The position numbers and the translations under genes are program-made. Below, one piece after another: positions 1 to 8,723 of a DNA stretch of 64,000 nucleotides (position 1 is the stretch's first letter; the number at the start of each line of letters is the position of its first letter). Under the pieces are notes generated by a model. It was not told where the DNA came from. It worked only from the letters and a program-made list of their open reading frames with translations, and searched no databases. The DNA lies in the NCBI RefSeq assembly GCF_009363655.1, contig NZ_CP045393.1:2294001-2358000 (forward strand). Reading direction: 5' to 3'. This stretch comes from Roseovarius sp. THAF27 (GTDB lineage: Bacteria > Pseudomonadota > Alphaproteobacteria > Rhodobacterales > Rhodobacteraceae).

Positions 1-125
1 ACAGCTTTGGCGCCGCACACCCGAACATGCCGTTCGGCGGCGTCAAGGACTCCGGCTATGGCCGCGAGCATGGTGGCTTCGGCGTGCGGGAGTTCGTCAA
101 CATCAAAGGTATCTGGCTGGATTGA
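1..125 (+). CDS. NAD(P)-dependent aldehyde dehydrogenase, C-terminal end (partial)
   Basis: The gene is cut by the left edge of the window; only the last 40 codons are present, in the frame starting at base 3 and ending with TGA at 123-125. The residues read ...[20 protein letters not shown]..., and the [13 protein letters not shown] block is the highly conserved C-terminal motif of the aldehyde dehydrogenase superfamily, here of the succinate-semialdehyde / aldehyde dehydrogenase kind. Such enzymes oxidise an aldehyde to the acid with NAD(P)+. The catalytic Cys and Glu lie outside the window, so the substrate cannot be told. The catalase gene begins 43 bases later on the same strand, so co-transcription is possible but not shown. 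Confidence 0.85.
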   Translation, partial: SFGAAHPNMPFGGVKDSGYGREHGGFGVREFVNIKGIWLD

Positions 126-168
126 TCCGGCCTGCCACCCCACCGAAACGGAACATGTGAGAGTAACG

Positions 169-1683
169 ATGACCAAACGCAAGACACTGACCACCACCTC
201 GGGGAGCCCCTACACCACCAACGAGACCTCGCGTACCGCCGGTGCGCGGGGTCCGGTGATGCTGGAAGATCACCAGCTGATCGAGAAGCTGGCGCACCAG
301 AACCGCGAACGCATCCCCGAACGCGTGGTGCACGCCAAGGGCTGGGGGCTGCAAGGGACCTTCACGGTGACCAAGGACATCACCCAGTATTCCTGCGCCA
401 AGCTGTTCTCCGAGGTCGGCAAACAGACCGAGGTCCTGTCGCGCTGGTCCACTGTGGCCGGCGAAAGCGGCGCGGCGGATGCCGAGCGGGACGTGCGGGG
501 CTTTTCGCTGAAGTTCTACACCGAGGATGGCAACTGGGACATGGTGGGCAACAACACCCCTATCTTCTTTGTCCGGGACGCGTTCAAGTTTCCCGACTTC
601 ATCCGCACGCAGAAGCGTCACCCCAAAACCAACCTGCGCTCGCCCGAGGCGATGTTCGATTTCTGGTCGGCGCAGCCAGAAAGCGTGCACCAGGTGACGA
701 TCCTGATGTCGGACCGCGGTATCCCGCGCAGCCCGGCGCATATGAACGGCTATGGCAGCCACACATTCTCGATGTGGAACGACAAGGGCGAGCGGCATTG
801 GGTGAAGTTCCATTTCCGCACGCATCAGGGCCACGAGACGTTGTCCGACGACAAGGCGGCCGAGATCATCGGGCACACGCGCGAAAGCTATCAGGAAGAG
901 CTGTGGCACATGATCGAGGACGGCAACCATCCCAAGTGGACGCTGTTCATTCAGGTCATGACCGAGGAGCAGGCTCTGGAGACCGACTTCAACCCGTTCG
1001 ATCTGACCAAGGTCTGGCCGCATGACGAGTTTCCGCTGATCGAGGTGGGCGAGCTGGAAATGCACACCTTCCCGGAGAACTATTTCCAGCTGGTCGAGAA
1101 TGCCGCGTACAGCCCCAACAACGTGGTGCCAGGCATCGGGTTTTCGCCCGACAAGATGCTGCAGGCGCGGCTCTTTGCCTATGCCGACGCGCATCGCTAT
1201 CGGCTGGGCACGCATTACGAGATGCTACCGGCGAACGCGCCGAAGAACGCGGAAGTTCGCCACTATCACAAGGACGGCGCGATGCGGTTCTTCAGCAACG
1301 ATTTCGGCAATCCGAACGCCTATTACGAGCCGAACCAGTATGACGGTCCCGTGGCCGACGAAAGCGCCGAGGAGCCGCCCCTGCGGATCGACCCCGAGGC
1401 CGTGGTGGGCCGGTTCAAGCAGGAGGAAAGCGACGTCGATTACGTTCAACCCCGCGCGCTTTATGCCGAGGTGCTGAGCGACGAAGAGCGCGACCGCCTG
1501 CACAAGAACATGGCCGGCGGCATGGCGCCCGTGTCGGAGGACGTCAAGGAACGCTGGCTGGCCGTCCTGAGGAAGGTGCATCCCGACTATGAGGCAGGCG
1601 TGCGCAAGGCGCTGGAGACCGGCAATCACGGTGAGCCGTCGTTGCCGGTGACGGACGACACGCCGGTGGAAGCCGCCGAATAG
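169..1683 (+). CDS. katA: Monofunctional haem catalase (small-subunit type)
   Basis: Catalase dismutes hydrogen peroxide to water and oxygen in the cytoplasm. The 504-residue length is typical of the small-subunit (clade 3) haem catalases. Distal-side catalytic His55 sits in the motif RIPERVVHAKGWG, the catalytic Asn is at about 128 in MVGNNTPIFF, and the proximal haem-ligating Tyr is about 338 in RLFAYADAHRYRLG. The start at 169 gives the usual N-terminus leading into the GPVMLEDHQLIEK region; an in-frame extension to base 7 would overlap the aldehyde dehydrogenase end and is not believable. A GAG-containing ribosome site lies just upstream. A perfect 17-bp hairpin follows the stop codon. 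No OxyR-type site can be judged because the upstream gene is so close. The assignment is very secure. Confidence 0.97.
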   Translation: MTKRKTLTTTSGSPYTTNETSRTAGARGPVMLEDHQLIEKLAHQNRERIPERVVHAKGWGLQGTFTVTKDITQYSCAKLFSEVGKQTEVLSRWSTVAGESGAADAERDVRGFSLKFYTEDGNWDMVGNNTPIFFVRDAFKFPDFIRTQKRHPKTNLRSPEAMFDFWSAQPESVHQVTILMSDRGIPRSPAHMNGYGSHTFSMWNDKGERHWVKFHFRTHQGHETLSDDKAAEIIGHTRESYQEELWHMIEDGNHPKWTLFIQVMTEEQALETDFNPFDLTKVWPHDEFPLIEVGELEMHTFPENYFQLVENAAYSPNNVVPGIGFSPDKMLQARLFAYADAHRYRLGTHYEMLPANAPKNAEVRHYHKDGAMRFFSNDFGNPNAYYEPNQYDGPVADESAEEPPLRIDPEAVVGRFKQEESDVDYVQPRALYAEVLSDEERDRLHKNMAGGMAPVSEDVKERWLAVLRKVHPDYEAGVRKALETGNHGEPSLPVTDDTPVEAAE

Positions 1684-1710
1684 CCTTCGTCACGGAAACC
1701 GCGCAGCAAT

Positions 1711-1749
1711 AAGAAAAGGCCACGTCCGGGCAGGACGTGGCCTTTTCTT
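1711..1749. terminator. Perfect 17-bp hairpin, bidirectional terminator after katA
   Basis: The arms are AAGAAAAGGCCACGTCC (1711-1727) and its exact reverse complement (1733-1749), around a 5-base loop GGGCA. The arm ends give a run of T on each strand (TTTTCTT), so it can stop the catalase transcript and the convergent small-protein transcript at 1812. Confidence 0.9.
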
Positions 1750-1811
1750 GTCGGCAGTTCAATGGCGGGCCCGGCCAACCTTCGCAGATGGCCGGGTAGG
1801 TCGTGGTCGCG

Positions 1812-2132
1812 TCAGTTCGACGTGGTGGTGCTGCTCGACCCGTCGAGTGCAATGATGAGCAGAACCCCGACCCCGGCCGCAGCTGCCGCGGCTGCCGCCG
1901 GGCCTTGGCCCATGCCCATGCCGGCGCTGGCACAGCGTGCTTGCACGACGTCGCCGCCCGCGCCGAATTGCGCGCCGAGCAGTTCCGCGCCACCACATGC
2001 GTTGACGCGGACGGCATATGCCTGGGCGGTTTCACCAGGAAGAAGCGGAGGACCGCTTTGTTGAGCCGCCGCTTGAAGCGGCAGGACCACGCTGAACGCG
2101 ATAGCGCAAGTCGTTCCGAGAATACGTTTCAT
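1812..2132 (-). CDS. Small secreted/membrane-anchored protein of unknown function
   Basis: The function is not recognised. The 106-residue product starts MKRILGTTCAIAF and has a clear signal peptide ending LQAAAQQ (cleavage near residue 24). The mature part has two Cys residues that could form a disulphide (NACGG and QARCAS), then a run of eight Ala, a hydrophobic segment GVGVLLIIALDG near the C-terminus and a Ser/Thr tail. That layout suggests a periplasmic domain held by a C-terminal membrane helix. The start at 2132 is preferred because a GAGTG ribosome site precedes it and it places the signal peptide at the N-terminus; an in-frame ATG at 2153 is possible. The gene is convergent with katA and divergent from the gpg genes. 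Confidence 0.6.
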   Translation of the reverse strand: MKRILGTTCAIAFSVVLPLQAAAQQSGPPLLPGETAQAYAVRVNACGGAELLGAQFGAGGDVVQARCASAGMGMGQGPAAAAAAAAGVGVLLIIALDGSSSTTTSN

Positions 2133-2468
2133 AATCACTCGCTTTGTTGTCATTCCGTGTCCGCACGACGGCATAAAGCCGTAGCACCTGACGTGTAAGG
2201 CTAGAACCGTAAGATGCAAGTTCAATCAACTTTTTTATGACTGGCGTTCATTCGCTGATGGGCGCTCGGTCGGCTTTGCCATCGGGTCACAGCGGCAAAG
2301 CGGACTTGTGTGCCACAGGCCCAACCGCCGCCTGTGCGCCAAGCAAGATTGCCCGCGAAAACCGCCCGGGAAAAGGCCCCGCCTGAATTCGCGGCACCGT
2401 GGCGATTATGCGGGCCCGTCCTGCGCTATGCGGTCGCCATGCCGAAATTTGTGTTCTACTGTCGGGGC
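2133..2468. other. Intergenic region between divergent genes
   Basis: This 336-base stretch separates the divergent starts of the small secreted protein and the phosphatase at 2469. It should contain both promoters. I see no convincing palindrome, terminator or RNA gene in it. Short open frames here have no recognisable product. Confidence 0.4.
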
Positions 2469-3251
2469 ATGACCCTTGGCCCGCGCCTTCTTGTTTTCTC
2501 GGATCTCGACGGAACGCTTCTGGATCACGCAAGCTATTCCTGGCAGCCGGCAGCCGGGGTTCTGAGGCGGCTGGAGCTTGCGGGTTGCGGCGTGATCCTG
2601 GCCAGCAGCAAGACCGCGGCCGAGATCGCCCCCCTGCGCGACGCAATGGGTCTGCGCGCCTGGCCTGCCATCGTGGAAAACGGCAGCGGCGTGCTGGATC
2701 CGGGCGCGGACGGCACGGGCGACGACGCCGCCTACCGGGAACTTCGTGCCGCAATCGCGCGTTTGCCGACAGGGTTTACCGGGTTTGGCGACATGACATC
2801 TCAGGACATCGCGGCGCATACCGGGCTGTCGGCCAAGGCTGCCGAACTGGCGCGGGCGCGGCAATTCAGCGAGCCGGGGCTATGGTCAGGCAACGACGCG
2901 GACCGAGAGATTTTCATCGACAAGGCGCGACAAGCCGGCTTGGCGGCGCAACAGGGCGGGCGGTTTCTGACCCTGTCCTTCGGCGGCACCAAGGCCGATC
3001 GCATGGATGCGTTGATCGCCCGCTATCGCCCGGCCAGAACGGTGGCCTTGGGCGATGCGCCGAACGATGTCGAGATGCTGAACCGGGCCGATTTCGGCGT
3101 CGTGGTGGCCAACCCGGCCGCGCCCGGCATCCCGCCCCTGCCCGGAGAGGACGCGGGCCGCATCCGGCGCACCCGCCTGCCCGGCCCCCAAGGCTGGGCC
3201 GAGGCCATGACCGCGCTTCTGGACGAGTTAACCACCACGAAAGATCCCTGA
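2469..3251 (+). CDS. HAD-family glucosyl/mannosyl-3-phosphoglycerate phosphatase
   Basis: The 260-residue product is a HAD-superfamily phosphatase of the mannosyl-3-phosphoglycerate phosphatase (MpgP/GpgP) family. HAD motif I is VFSDLDGTLLDH at the N-terminus (the two Asp are nucleophile and acid/base), the Ser/Thr motif is ILASSKT, and motif IV is ALGDAPNDVEML near the C-terminus. The family removes phosphate from the hexosyl-3-phosphoglycerate made by the partner glycosyltransferase, giving glucosylglycerate or mannosylglycerate, both compatible solutes. The start at 2469 (MTLGPRLLVF) puts motif I at the usual position; an ATG at 2439 is an alternative, and neither has a strong ribosome site. 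The transferase gene begins four bases after the stop codon, so the two are an operon. Whether glucose or mannose is carried follows from the neighbour, not from this protein. Confidence 0.85.
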   Translation: MTLGPRLLVFSDLDGTLLDHASYSWQPAAGVLRRLELAGCGVILASSKTAAEIAPLRDAMGLRAWPAIVENGSGVLDPGADGTGDDAAYRELRAAIARLPTGFTGFGDMTSQDIAAHTGLSAKAAELARARQFSEPGLWSGNDADREIFIDKARQAGLAAQQGGRFLTLSFGGTKADRMDALIARYRPARTVALGDAPNDVEMLNRADFGVVVANPAAPGIPPLPGEDAGRIRRTRLPGPQGWAEAMTALLDELTTTKDP

Positions 3252-3255
3252 CCAC

Positions 3256-4476
3256 ATGGCCGATTTTCATCAGAACGGAAATATCACGACGCTGCACAAC
3301 CTGCGCACCCGCAGTCTGGACGACCTGACCTACGAGCTGACGGCGTTTGCCGAGACGCGGAAGATCTCGCTGATCCTGCCCAGCTTGTATTCCGAACTGG
3401 AAGGTCCCGCGCTGCACCACATCATCAACGAGTTGCGCGAGGTGCCCTATCTGCACCGGATCATCATAGGGCTCGACCAGGCCGACGAGGCGCAGTACCG
3501 CCACGCCATCGAGTTCTTCGGCCGCCTGCCGCAGCAGCACATGGTTCTGTGGAACGACAGCCCCCGGATGAAGGCGCTTGGCGCCCGGCTGGAGGACAAG
3601 GGCATCGCCCCCGAAGAGCCGGGCAAGGGCAAGAACGTCTGGACCTGCATGGGGTACCTGATCGCCTGTGCCGATACCTCCGTCATGGCGCTGCATGATT
3701 GCGATATACTGACCTATGACCGCGAGTTGCTGGCGCGGCTGGTCTATCCCGCCGCCCACCCCGGCTTTCGCTACCAGATGGTCAAGGGATACTACCCGCG
3801 CGTCGACGGCACCAAGCTGAACGGGCGCGTGACGCGCCTGTTGGTCAGCCCTCTCCTGATCGCGCTGAAGAAGGTGATCGGGGATCGCGATTACCTCGAT
3901 TACCTGCGCAGTTTCCGCTATCCCTTGTCGGGCGAGTTTGCCATGCGTACGCCGATGCTTCCCGACCTGCGGGTGCCCTCGGACTGGGGGCTTGAGATCG
4001 GCGTGCTGTCCGAAGCGTGGCGCAACCTGGCGCCGCAATCGGTCTGCCAGGTCGAGATTTCGGATGCCTACGACCACAAGCACCAGGACCTGTCGCCCGA
4101 GGACGCCTCGAAAGGCCTGAGCCGGATGTCGACGGATATCTGCAAGGCCATCTTCCGCAAGCTGGCCTCGGACGGGACGGTGTTCACCCCCAACCTCTTC
4201 CGCACGCTGAAGGCCACCTATTACCGCATCGCGCTGGACCTACTGGAAAGCTACTACGCCGATGCCAAGATGAACGGCCTGAACGTGGACCGCCACAAGG
4301 AAGAGAAATCGGTCGAGCTTTTCGCCGAGAACATCATCCGCGCCGGTACCGTGTTCCTGGAAAACCCGCAGGCGACGCCCTTCATCCCGACATGGAGCCG
4401 TGTCCATGCCGCCGATCCGGAATTCCTGTCGGATCTCAAGGCGGCGGCGTTTCAGGACACCGAGGAATTCAGCTGA
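3256..4476 (+). CDS. gpgS: Glucosyl-3-phosphoglycerate synthase-like glycosyltransferase
   Basis: The 406-residue protein is a GT-A fold glycosyltransferase with the nucleotide-binding strand ISLILPSLYSE (about 37-47) and a DCD metal/sugar-nucleotide motif (about 148-150, in MALHDCDILTYD). It resembles the GpgS group, which transfers glucose from a nucleotide donor to 3-phosphoglycerate. The adjoining phosphatase would then release glucosylglycerate, a nitrogen-free osmolyte. The convergent GH13_18 phosphorylase, of a type known to act on glucosylglycerate, argues for glucose rather than mannose as the sugar. Its stop codon overlaps the phosphorylase stop by 8 bases, tail to tail. The enzymatic family is fairly sure; the exact sugar donor is inference. 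Confidence 0.8.
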   Translation: MADFHQNGNITTLHNLRTRSLDDLTYELTAFAETRKISLILPSLYSELEGPALHHIINELREVPYLHRIIIGLDQADEAQYRHAIEFFGRLPQQHMVLWNDSPRMKALGARLEDKGIAPEEPGKGKNVWTCMGYLIACADTSVMALHDCDILTYDRELLARLVYPAAHPGFRYQMVKGYYPRVDGTKLNGRVTRLLVSPLLIALKKVIGDRDYLDYLRSFRYPLSGEFAMRTPMLPDLRVPSDWGLEIGVLSEAWRNLAPQSVCQVEISDAYDHKHQDLSPEDASKGLSRMSTDICKAIFRKLASDGTVFTPNLFRTLKATYYRIALDLLESYYADAKMNGLNVDRHKEEKSVELFAENIIRAGTVFLENPQATPFIPTWSRVHAADPEFLSDLKAAAFQDTEEFS

Positions 4477-6313
4477 GGGCGTCGCGCTCTGCCGCTCCGC
4501 GGCGATTGGAAATCCAGCGGCACTGGTAAGGCGCGAAGGAGACCGTTTCGGCGTCAAAGTCGATCACGTCGCCGGACAACAGGTCGCGCCAGGTGTCATC
4601 CTCGATCATGTTGAGGTCCGCAGGGTCTACGGTCACCGCCTCGTCGCTGACATTGTGGATGGCAAAGATCGACTGGTAGCGGTCGAGGCTTTGCCGCCAG
4701 ACCCCGAAGAGCCGCGGATCAAGGCGCAGGGTGAACTGCGTGGCGTTTGGATGAAACCCCGGCTGGCGGGCGCGAATGCGCAGACGCTCCGACAGGGCCT
4801 TCATCACCCGCGCCTGGTCCGAACCTTCGTCCTCCATCCGTTCCAGCAGGTCAGGGTAATGCCAGCGATGCCTGTTGATCGCGCGGTTCATGCCGCGACG
4901 GTCCACAGCCTCGTGATCACTGGGCGTGGCAAGGAAGGAATGGATATAGAAGGCCGGAATGCCCTCGAGCGACATCGGGATCGTCTGTGAGCAGATGAAG
5001 CGGTCGAAATGGTGGTCATCCTCGCCCTTGAAGGTCGTGCGCATTGCGTCGAACAGCGAGCAGTTCAACTCGTAGGCCTGTTCGGTGCCGTCGGGCATGG
5101 TGCGCATTGACACCAGCGCGCCCGCCGCCTGGGCGGTTTCGATCATGCGGGTCTTTTCGTCCAGGGGCAGAACGCCCTCGGCCGGGCGCATCCCGATCCC
5201 GTCATGGCTGGCGGTGAAGTTCAGGTAGGCGCAGCCCAGCTGCGCGGGCGGCATCGTGGCCTGCCACCGGTTGAGGTATTCCGCCGAGCCCGACTGCATC
5301 GCGTGCAGGATCAGCGGCGGCAGGGGGAAATTGTAAACGGCGTGCGCCTCGTTGCGATTGCCGAAATAGCTGAGGTTCTCGCTGCGCGGCACGTTGGTTT
5401 CGGTCAGCAGCACCACGGTTTCAAACGTGTAATCCACCAACAGGCGGATCAGTTGCACGATGGCGTGGGTCTGCGGCAGGTGGATGCAGGAGGTGCCCGG
5501 CTCCTTCCAGATGAAGGCCACGGCATCCAGCCGCAGGGTGCGCACGCCCTTGTCTATATGCATCCGGATGATGCGCAGCATCTCCAGCAGCACCTCGGGG
5601 TTGGAAAAGTCCAGGTCGATCTGGTCGTGACTGAAGGTGCACCAGACATGGCGGTCGCCGTTCCGCGTCTCGATCTTCTGCAATAGCGGCGTGGTGCGCG
5701 GACGCACGACCGCGCTCAGGTCCTGGTCGGGGTCCGCCTCGTAAAAGAACTTGTCATAGGGCGCGTTGCCCTGCCGGTACTGGTTGAACCAGTTGCCCTG
5801 GCTGGAGACGTGATTGAGCACGAGGTCCGACACCAGGTGAAAATTCGAGGCGATGCGGCTGATATCGCTCCATTCCCCCAGGCGCGGATTGACGGCGCAG
5901 TAATCCGTCACGGCGAACCCGTCATCCGAACTGAACGGAAAGAACGGCAGGACATGAACGCCATCGACCACGCCGCCCATGTAGCGCGACAGGAAATCCT
6001 CCAGCAGGTCGAGCGGTTTGTGCGCGCCGTCAATGATGCTGTCGCCATAGGTAATCAGGAAGGCGTCCTTTTCCGACCAGAGCCGGTTGCTGGGCGTGCG
6101 GGCGCGTTTGCGGGGTACCGAGCCTTCGGGCCAGAACGCGGCGATGATGGCGCGCGCAAGGTCCGGTGCGGACTCGTCGGGATAGATTCGGGACAGAAGC
6201 TCGCGCAGCCGCGCGTTCAGCAATTTGTGTTCCTGGTGCACGCCCGGATGTTCCCCTGACCTTGTCCCGCGGGCCCGGCGGTATCGGGCCGGGTCCGCCC
6301 CCGTATTGAGCAT
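4469..6313 (-). CDS. GH13_18 sugar phosphorylase, probably glucosylglycerate phosphorylase
   Basis: This is a (beta/alpha)8 amylase-fold phosphorylase of the sucrose phosphorylase subfamily. The nucleophile Asp is in TLRLDAVAF and the acid/base Glu is in VLLTETNVP. The segments KEPGTSCIHLPQTHA and ENLSYFGNRNEAHAVYNF are typical of the glucosylglycerate / sucrose-6-phosphate branch rather than of classical sucrose phosphorylase. It would split glucosylglycerate with phosphate to glucose 1-phosphate and glycerate, recycling the solute made by the neighbours. The ATG at 6313 gives 614 residues. An in-frame GTG at 6241 has a better ribosome site (AGGGGAA) and gives 590 residues, closer to family length, so the true start may be there. 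The gene is convergent with gpgS. Confidence 0.82.
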   Translation of the reverse strand: MLNTGADPARYRRARGTRSGEHPGVHQEHKLLNARLRELLSRIYPDESAPDLARAIIAAFWPEGSVPRKRARTPSNRLWSEKDAFLITYGDSIIDGAHKPLDLLEDFLSRYMGGVVDGVHVLPFFPFSSDDGFAVTDYCAVNPRLGEWSDISRIASNFHLVSDLVLNHVSSQGNWFNQYRQGNAPYDKFFYEADPDQDLSAVVRPRTTPLLQKIETRNGDRHVWCTFSHDQIDLDFSNPEVLLEMLRIIRMHIDKGVRTLRLDAVAFIWKEPGTSCIHLPQTHAIVQLIRLLVDYTFETVVLLTETNVPRSENLSYFGNRNEAHAVYNFPLPPLILHAMQSGSAEYLNRWQATMPPAQLGCAYLNFTASHDGIGMRPAEGVLPLDEKTRMIETAQAAGALVSMRTMPDGTEQAYELNCSLFDAMRTTFKGEDDHHFDRFICSQTIPMSLEGIPAFYIHSFLATPSDHEAVDRRGMNRAINRHRWHYPDLLERMEDEGSDQARVMKALSERLRIRARQPGFHPNATQFTLRLDPRLFGVWRQSLDRYQSIFAIHNVSDEAVTVDPADLNMIEDDTWRDLLSGDVIDFDAETVSFAPYQCRWISNRRGAAERDALS

Positions 6314-6545
6314 ATCAGCCGGCTCGATGAAAGCGGCACAGCACAGTTTGTTCAAGCTGGAAGCCCTGTTAGCCCGGATTTTGGGCAGTTGGTGACCTCG
6401 GCTGTGCCTGCCTGGGCGACGGGCCGCCTCGATCACCGCGACACCTCCCCGGCGATGCGACCCGCTGTCCTTGGTCGCGGGTCATCCGCCGGACAGCCGG
6501 GTCATACGGCACGCGGAGGCTCGCAAGATATCATTTTGGGCGGTA

Positions 6546-7211
6546 TCAGTAATTCCCGGCCACGTATTTGGCGATGGCCGCACCGCGCGAGTTGACCGAC
6601 AGTTTCTGGTAGATCGCCTTGAGGTAATATTTGACCGTGTTCTCGCTGAGGCCCAGCCGGGCGGAGATCTGGAAATTGGTCAGCCCGTCGCCCAGAAGCG
6701 CCAGGATCTCGTGCTCGCGTCGCGACAGGGCGTCGGTGTTCTCGGACGTGAGGCGGCGCAGGATCTCGGTCGGGACAATGGAATGCCCCTCGATCAGCTT
6801 ACCCAGAATGCGCGGCAGGCTGGTCAGGATCTGACCCATCATGCAGACCGAGTTGGCCCCGGCCTTGATCGCCGTGCGGATGAAGGCAAACTCGGTTTCC
6901 TCGGCCACGACGACGACCATCACATCGGGGTAATCCTTGCGCACGATCGACAGGACCTGCGTCAAATCGCCATCGGCCAGCCGCACCCCGAGGATCAGGA
7001 TGGTCTTGCCGGTGGCATGGGCGAGGTGCTTGCGCAGGCTGGCCTTGTCGGTCGCGTAATGCCCCAGCTCGACCTCGGGAATCTGCGTCACCAGCGACCC
7101 GATTCCCTGGCAGACGATCAGCTGCCGGTCGGCGACGATAACCTGCGGCAAGGCCGTGGTATGACTTGTTTTTTCAGCTGATGTCATGATCGTTCCGGGG
7201 GCAGCTTTCAT
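6546..7211 (-). CDS. LuxR/NarL-type transcription regulator with degenerate receiver domain
   Basis: The 221-residue protein has the layout of a NarL-type response regulator: a receiver-like domain (about 22-140) and a C-terminal LuxR helix-turn-helix (about 158-218, [16 protein letters not shown] ... [16 protein letters not shown]). The receiver has lost its phosphorylation chemistry. The phosphoacceptor position reads [11 protein letters not shown] (Gly where Asp belongs), the acidic pocket reads VADRQ (Arg for the second acid), and the conserved Thr and Lys are not seen. It therefore probably does not respond to a kinase. It is divergent from sgaA across a 270-base region holding two inverted repeats, so it is a good candidate regulator of the serine-cycle genes. 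The start at 7211 has an AAGGAG site; the ATG at 7187 is an alternative. Confidence 0.85.
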   Translation of the reverse strand: MKAAPGTIMTSAEKTSHTTALPQVIVADRQLIVCQGIGSLVTQIPEVELGHYATDKASLRKHLAHATGKTILILGVRLADGDLTQVLSIVRKDYPDVMVVVVAEETEFAFIRTAIKAGANSVCMMGQILTSLPRILGKLIEGHSIVPTEILRRLTSENTDALSRREHEILALLGDGLTNFQISARLGLSENTVKYYLKAIYQKLSVNSRGAAIAKYVAGNY

Positions 7212-7263
7212 GCGCCGGCTCCTTGTTCCTCCTCACCGTCAGCTCCCCAACAGACGGACCTCG

Positions 7264-7294
7264 TTCAGTCATAACACCAGTAGAAATGACTGAA
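7264..7294. promoter_or_regulatory. Inverted repeat, candidate operator between regulator and sgaA
   Basis: TTCAGTCAT (7264-7272) and its exact reverse complement ATGACTGAA (7286-7294) are separated by 13 bases. The site lies 53 bases upstream of the regulator start codon and about 190 upstream of sgaA. Autoregulation by the adjacent LuxR-type protein is an inference. Confidence 0.5.
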
Positions 7295-7356
7295 ATCAAA
7301 GGAAATTTCTGTATGCCGGTGTATGCCGAGGCGCCATACCGCCCGATATGTCACCC

Positions 7357-7379
7357 GGGCGGGTAGGAATTACCCACCC
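7357..7379. promoter_or_regulatory. GGGTA-N5-TACCC inverted repeat upstream of sgaA
   Basis: GGGTA (7361-7365) and TACCC (7371-7375) flank GGAAT; the symmetry extends outward to GGGC/ACCC with one mismatch. A closely related repeat, GGGTAG-N6-CTACCC, occurs upstream of mtkA (10151-10172). The sharing suggests one regulator acts on both serine-cycle transcripts. Confidence 0.5.
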
Positions 7380-7481
7380 AATGGGCGGTTTCCTCCCTGT
7401 TTTGCCGCGAACGGGTCTTCACAGACACGAATTGCGTGCTACGACCCTGCGTCAAGTCATGTGACAGGGAGCGAGAACATC

Positions 7482-8696
7482 ATGAACGGTTACCAGCATC
7501 TTTACATCCCCGGCCCCACCAATGTGCCGGAACCCGTGCGGCAGGCCATGAACGTGCCGATGGAGGACATGCGCGCACCCGACTTCCCCGACCTGGTGAC
7601 CGGCCTGCTGACCGACATGAAAAAGGCCTACCGGCTGGAGAATGGCCGGGTCTTCATCTTCCCGTCCTCGGGCACGGGGGCGTGGGAAAGTGCCATCCAG
7701 AACACGTTGCAACCCGGCGACAAGGTCCTGATGTCGCGCTTCGGTCAGTTCTCGCTGCTCTGGGTGGACATGGCCGAGCGCCTGGGCCTGGACGTGGTGC
7801 TGTGCGAGGTGGAGTGGGGCAAGGGCGTGCCGTTGGAGGAATACGCCAAACACCTAAAGGCGGACACCAACCACGAGATCAAGGCGGTCTTCGCCACCCA
7901 GAACGAAACCGCGACCGGCGTGACCTCGGATATCGAGGGCGTGCGCAAGGTTCTCGACGATGCGGGCCATCCGGCGATGCTGTTCGTCGATGGCGTCAGT
8001 TCCATCGCCTCGATCGAGTTCGAGATGGAAAAATGGGGCGTCGACCTGGCTGTTTCCGGCTCGCAAAAAGGCTTCATGCTGCCGGCGGGCCTTGGCTTTC
8101 TCGGTGTCAGCGACAAGGCGCTTGAGGCCAACAAGCGGCTGGCCAATTCCGGTATGTCGCGCTGCTATTTCAGCTTCGAGGACATGATCAAGCTGAACGA
8201 CACGGGCTATTTCCCCTACACGCCCGCCACCCAGCTTCTGCGCGGGCTGCGCTGTTCGCTGGACATGATCCTTGAGACCGGAATGGAGTGCATCTGGGCA
8301 CGTCACAAGCGGCTGGCACAGGGCGTGCGCGCCGCGGTCGAGGCCTGGGACGGCTGCGAACTGGTGGCACGCGGACCCGAATGGGAATCCGACACGGTCT
8401 CGGCCATCTATGCGCCCGAAGGCGTGGATGCCCGCGACGTGATCTCGACGGCCTACAACAAGTACCAGACCTCGCTTGGCACCGGCCTGAACAAGCTGGC
8501 GGGCAAGGCGTTCCGCATCGGGCACCTCGGCTCGCTGAACCCGGTGATGCTGTGCGGGGCGATCTCGGCCGCCGAAATGGCGCTGGTCGATGCCGGCGCC
8601 AAGATCGAGCCCGGCTCTGGCGTGGCCGCCGCGCAGGCGCATTACCGCGACACGACACCCGACAATGCCAAGGCCAGCCCCGCCAAGGCGGCGTGA
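7482..8696 (+). CDS. sgaA: Serine--glyoxylate aminotransferase
   Basis: The 404-residue PLP enzyme of aminotransferase class V moves the amino group of serine to glyoxylate, giving hydroxypyruvate and glycine, the first conversion of the serine cycle. The N-terminus (YIPGPTNVPEPVRQAM) and the PLP-lysine region (AVSGSQKGFMLPAGLGFLGVS) are characteristic of the serine--glyoxylate / alanine--glyoxylate family. The start at 7482 follows a GGGAG ribosome site; an upstream in-frame extension lacks similarity. hprA, encoding the enzyme for the next step, begins 79 bases after the stop codon. The divergent LuxR-type regulator and two operator-like repeats lie upstream. Confidence 0.95.
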   Translation: MNGYQHLYIPGPTNVPEPVRQAMNVPMEDMRAPDFPDLVTGLLTDMKKAYRLENGRVFIFPSSGTGAWESAIQNTLQPGDKVLMSRFGQFSLLWVDMAERLGLDVVLCEVEWGKGVPLEEYAKHLKADTNHEIKAVFATQNETATGVTSDIEGVRKVLDDAGHPAMLFVDGVSSIASIEFEMEKWGVDLAVSGSQKGFMLPAGLGFLGVSDKALEANKRLANSGMSRCYFSFEDMIKLNDTGYFPYTPATQLLRGLRCSLDMILETGMECIWARHKRLAQGVRAAVEAWDGCELVARGPEWESDTVSAIYAPEGVDARDVISTAYNKYQTSLGTGLNKLAGKAFRIGHLGSLNPVMLCGAISAAEMALVDAGAKIEPGSGVAAAQAHYRDTTPDNAKASPAKAA

Positions 8697-8723
8697 TCCC
8701 AAAGGGTTGATTGCAACTGCCCT

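Noticed and set aside
7..168. A 54-codon N-terminal extension of catalase
   Set aside because: It overlaps the end of the aldehyde dehydrogenase gene and adds nothing found in catalases; ATG at 169 is the natural start.
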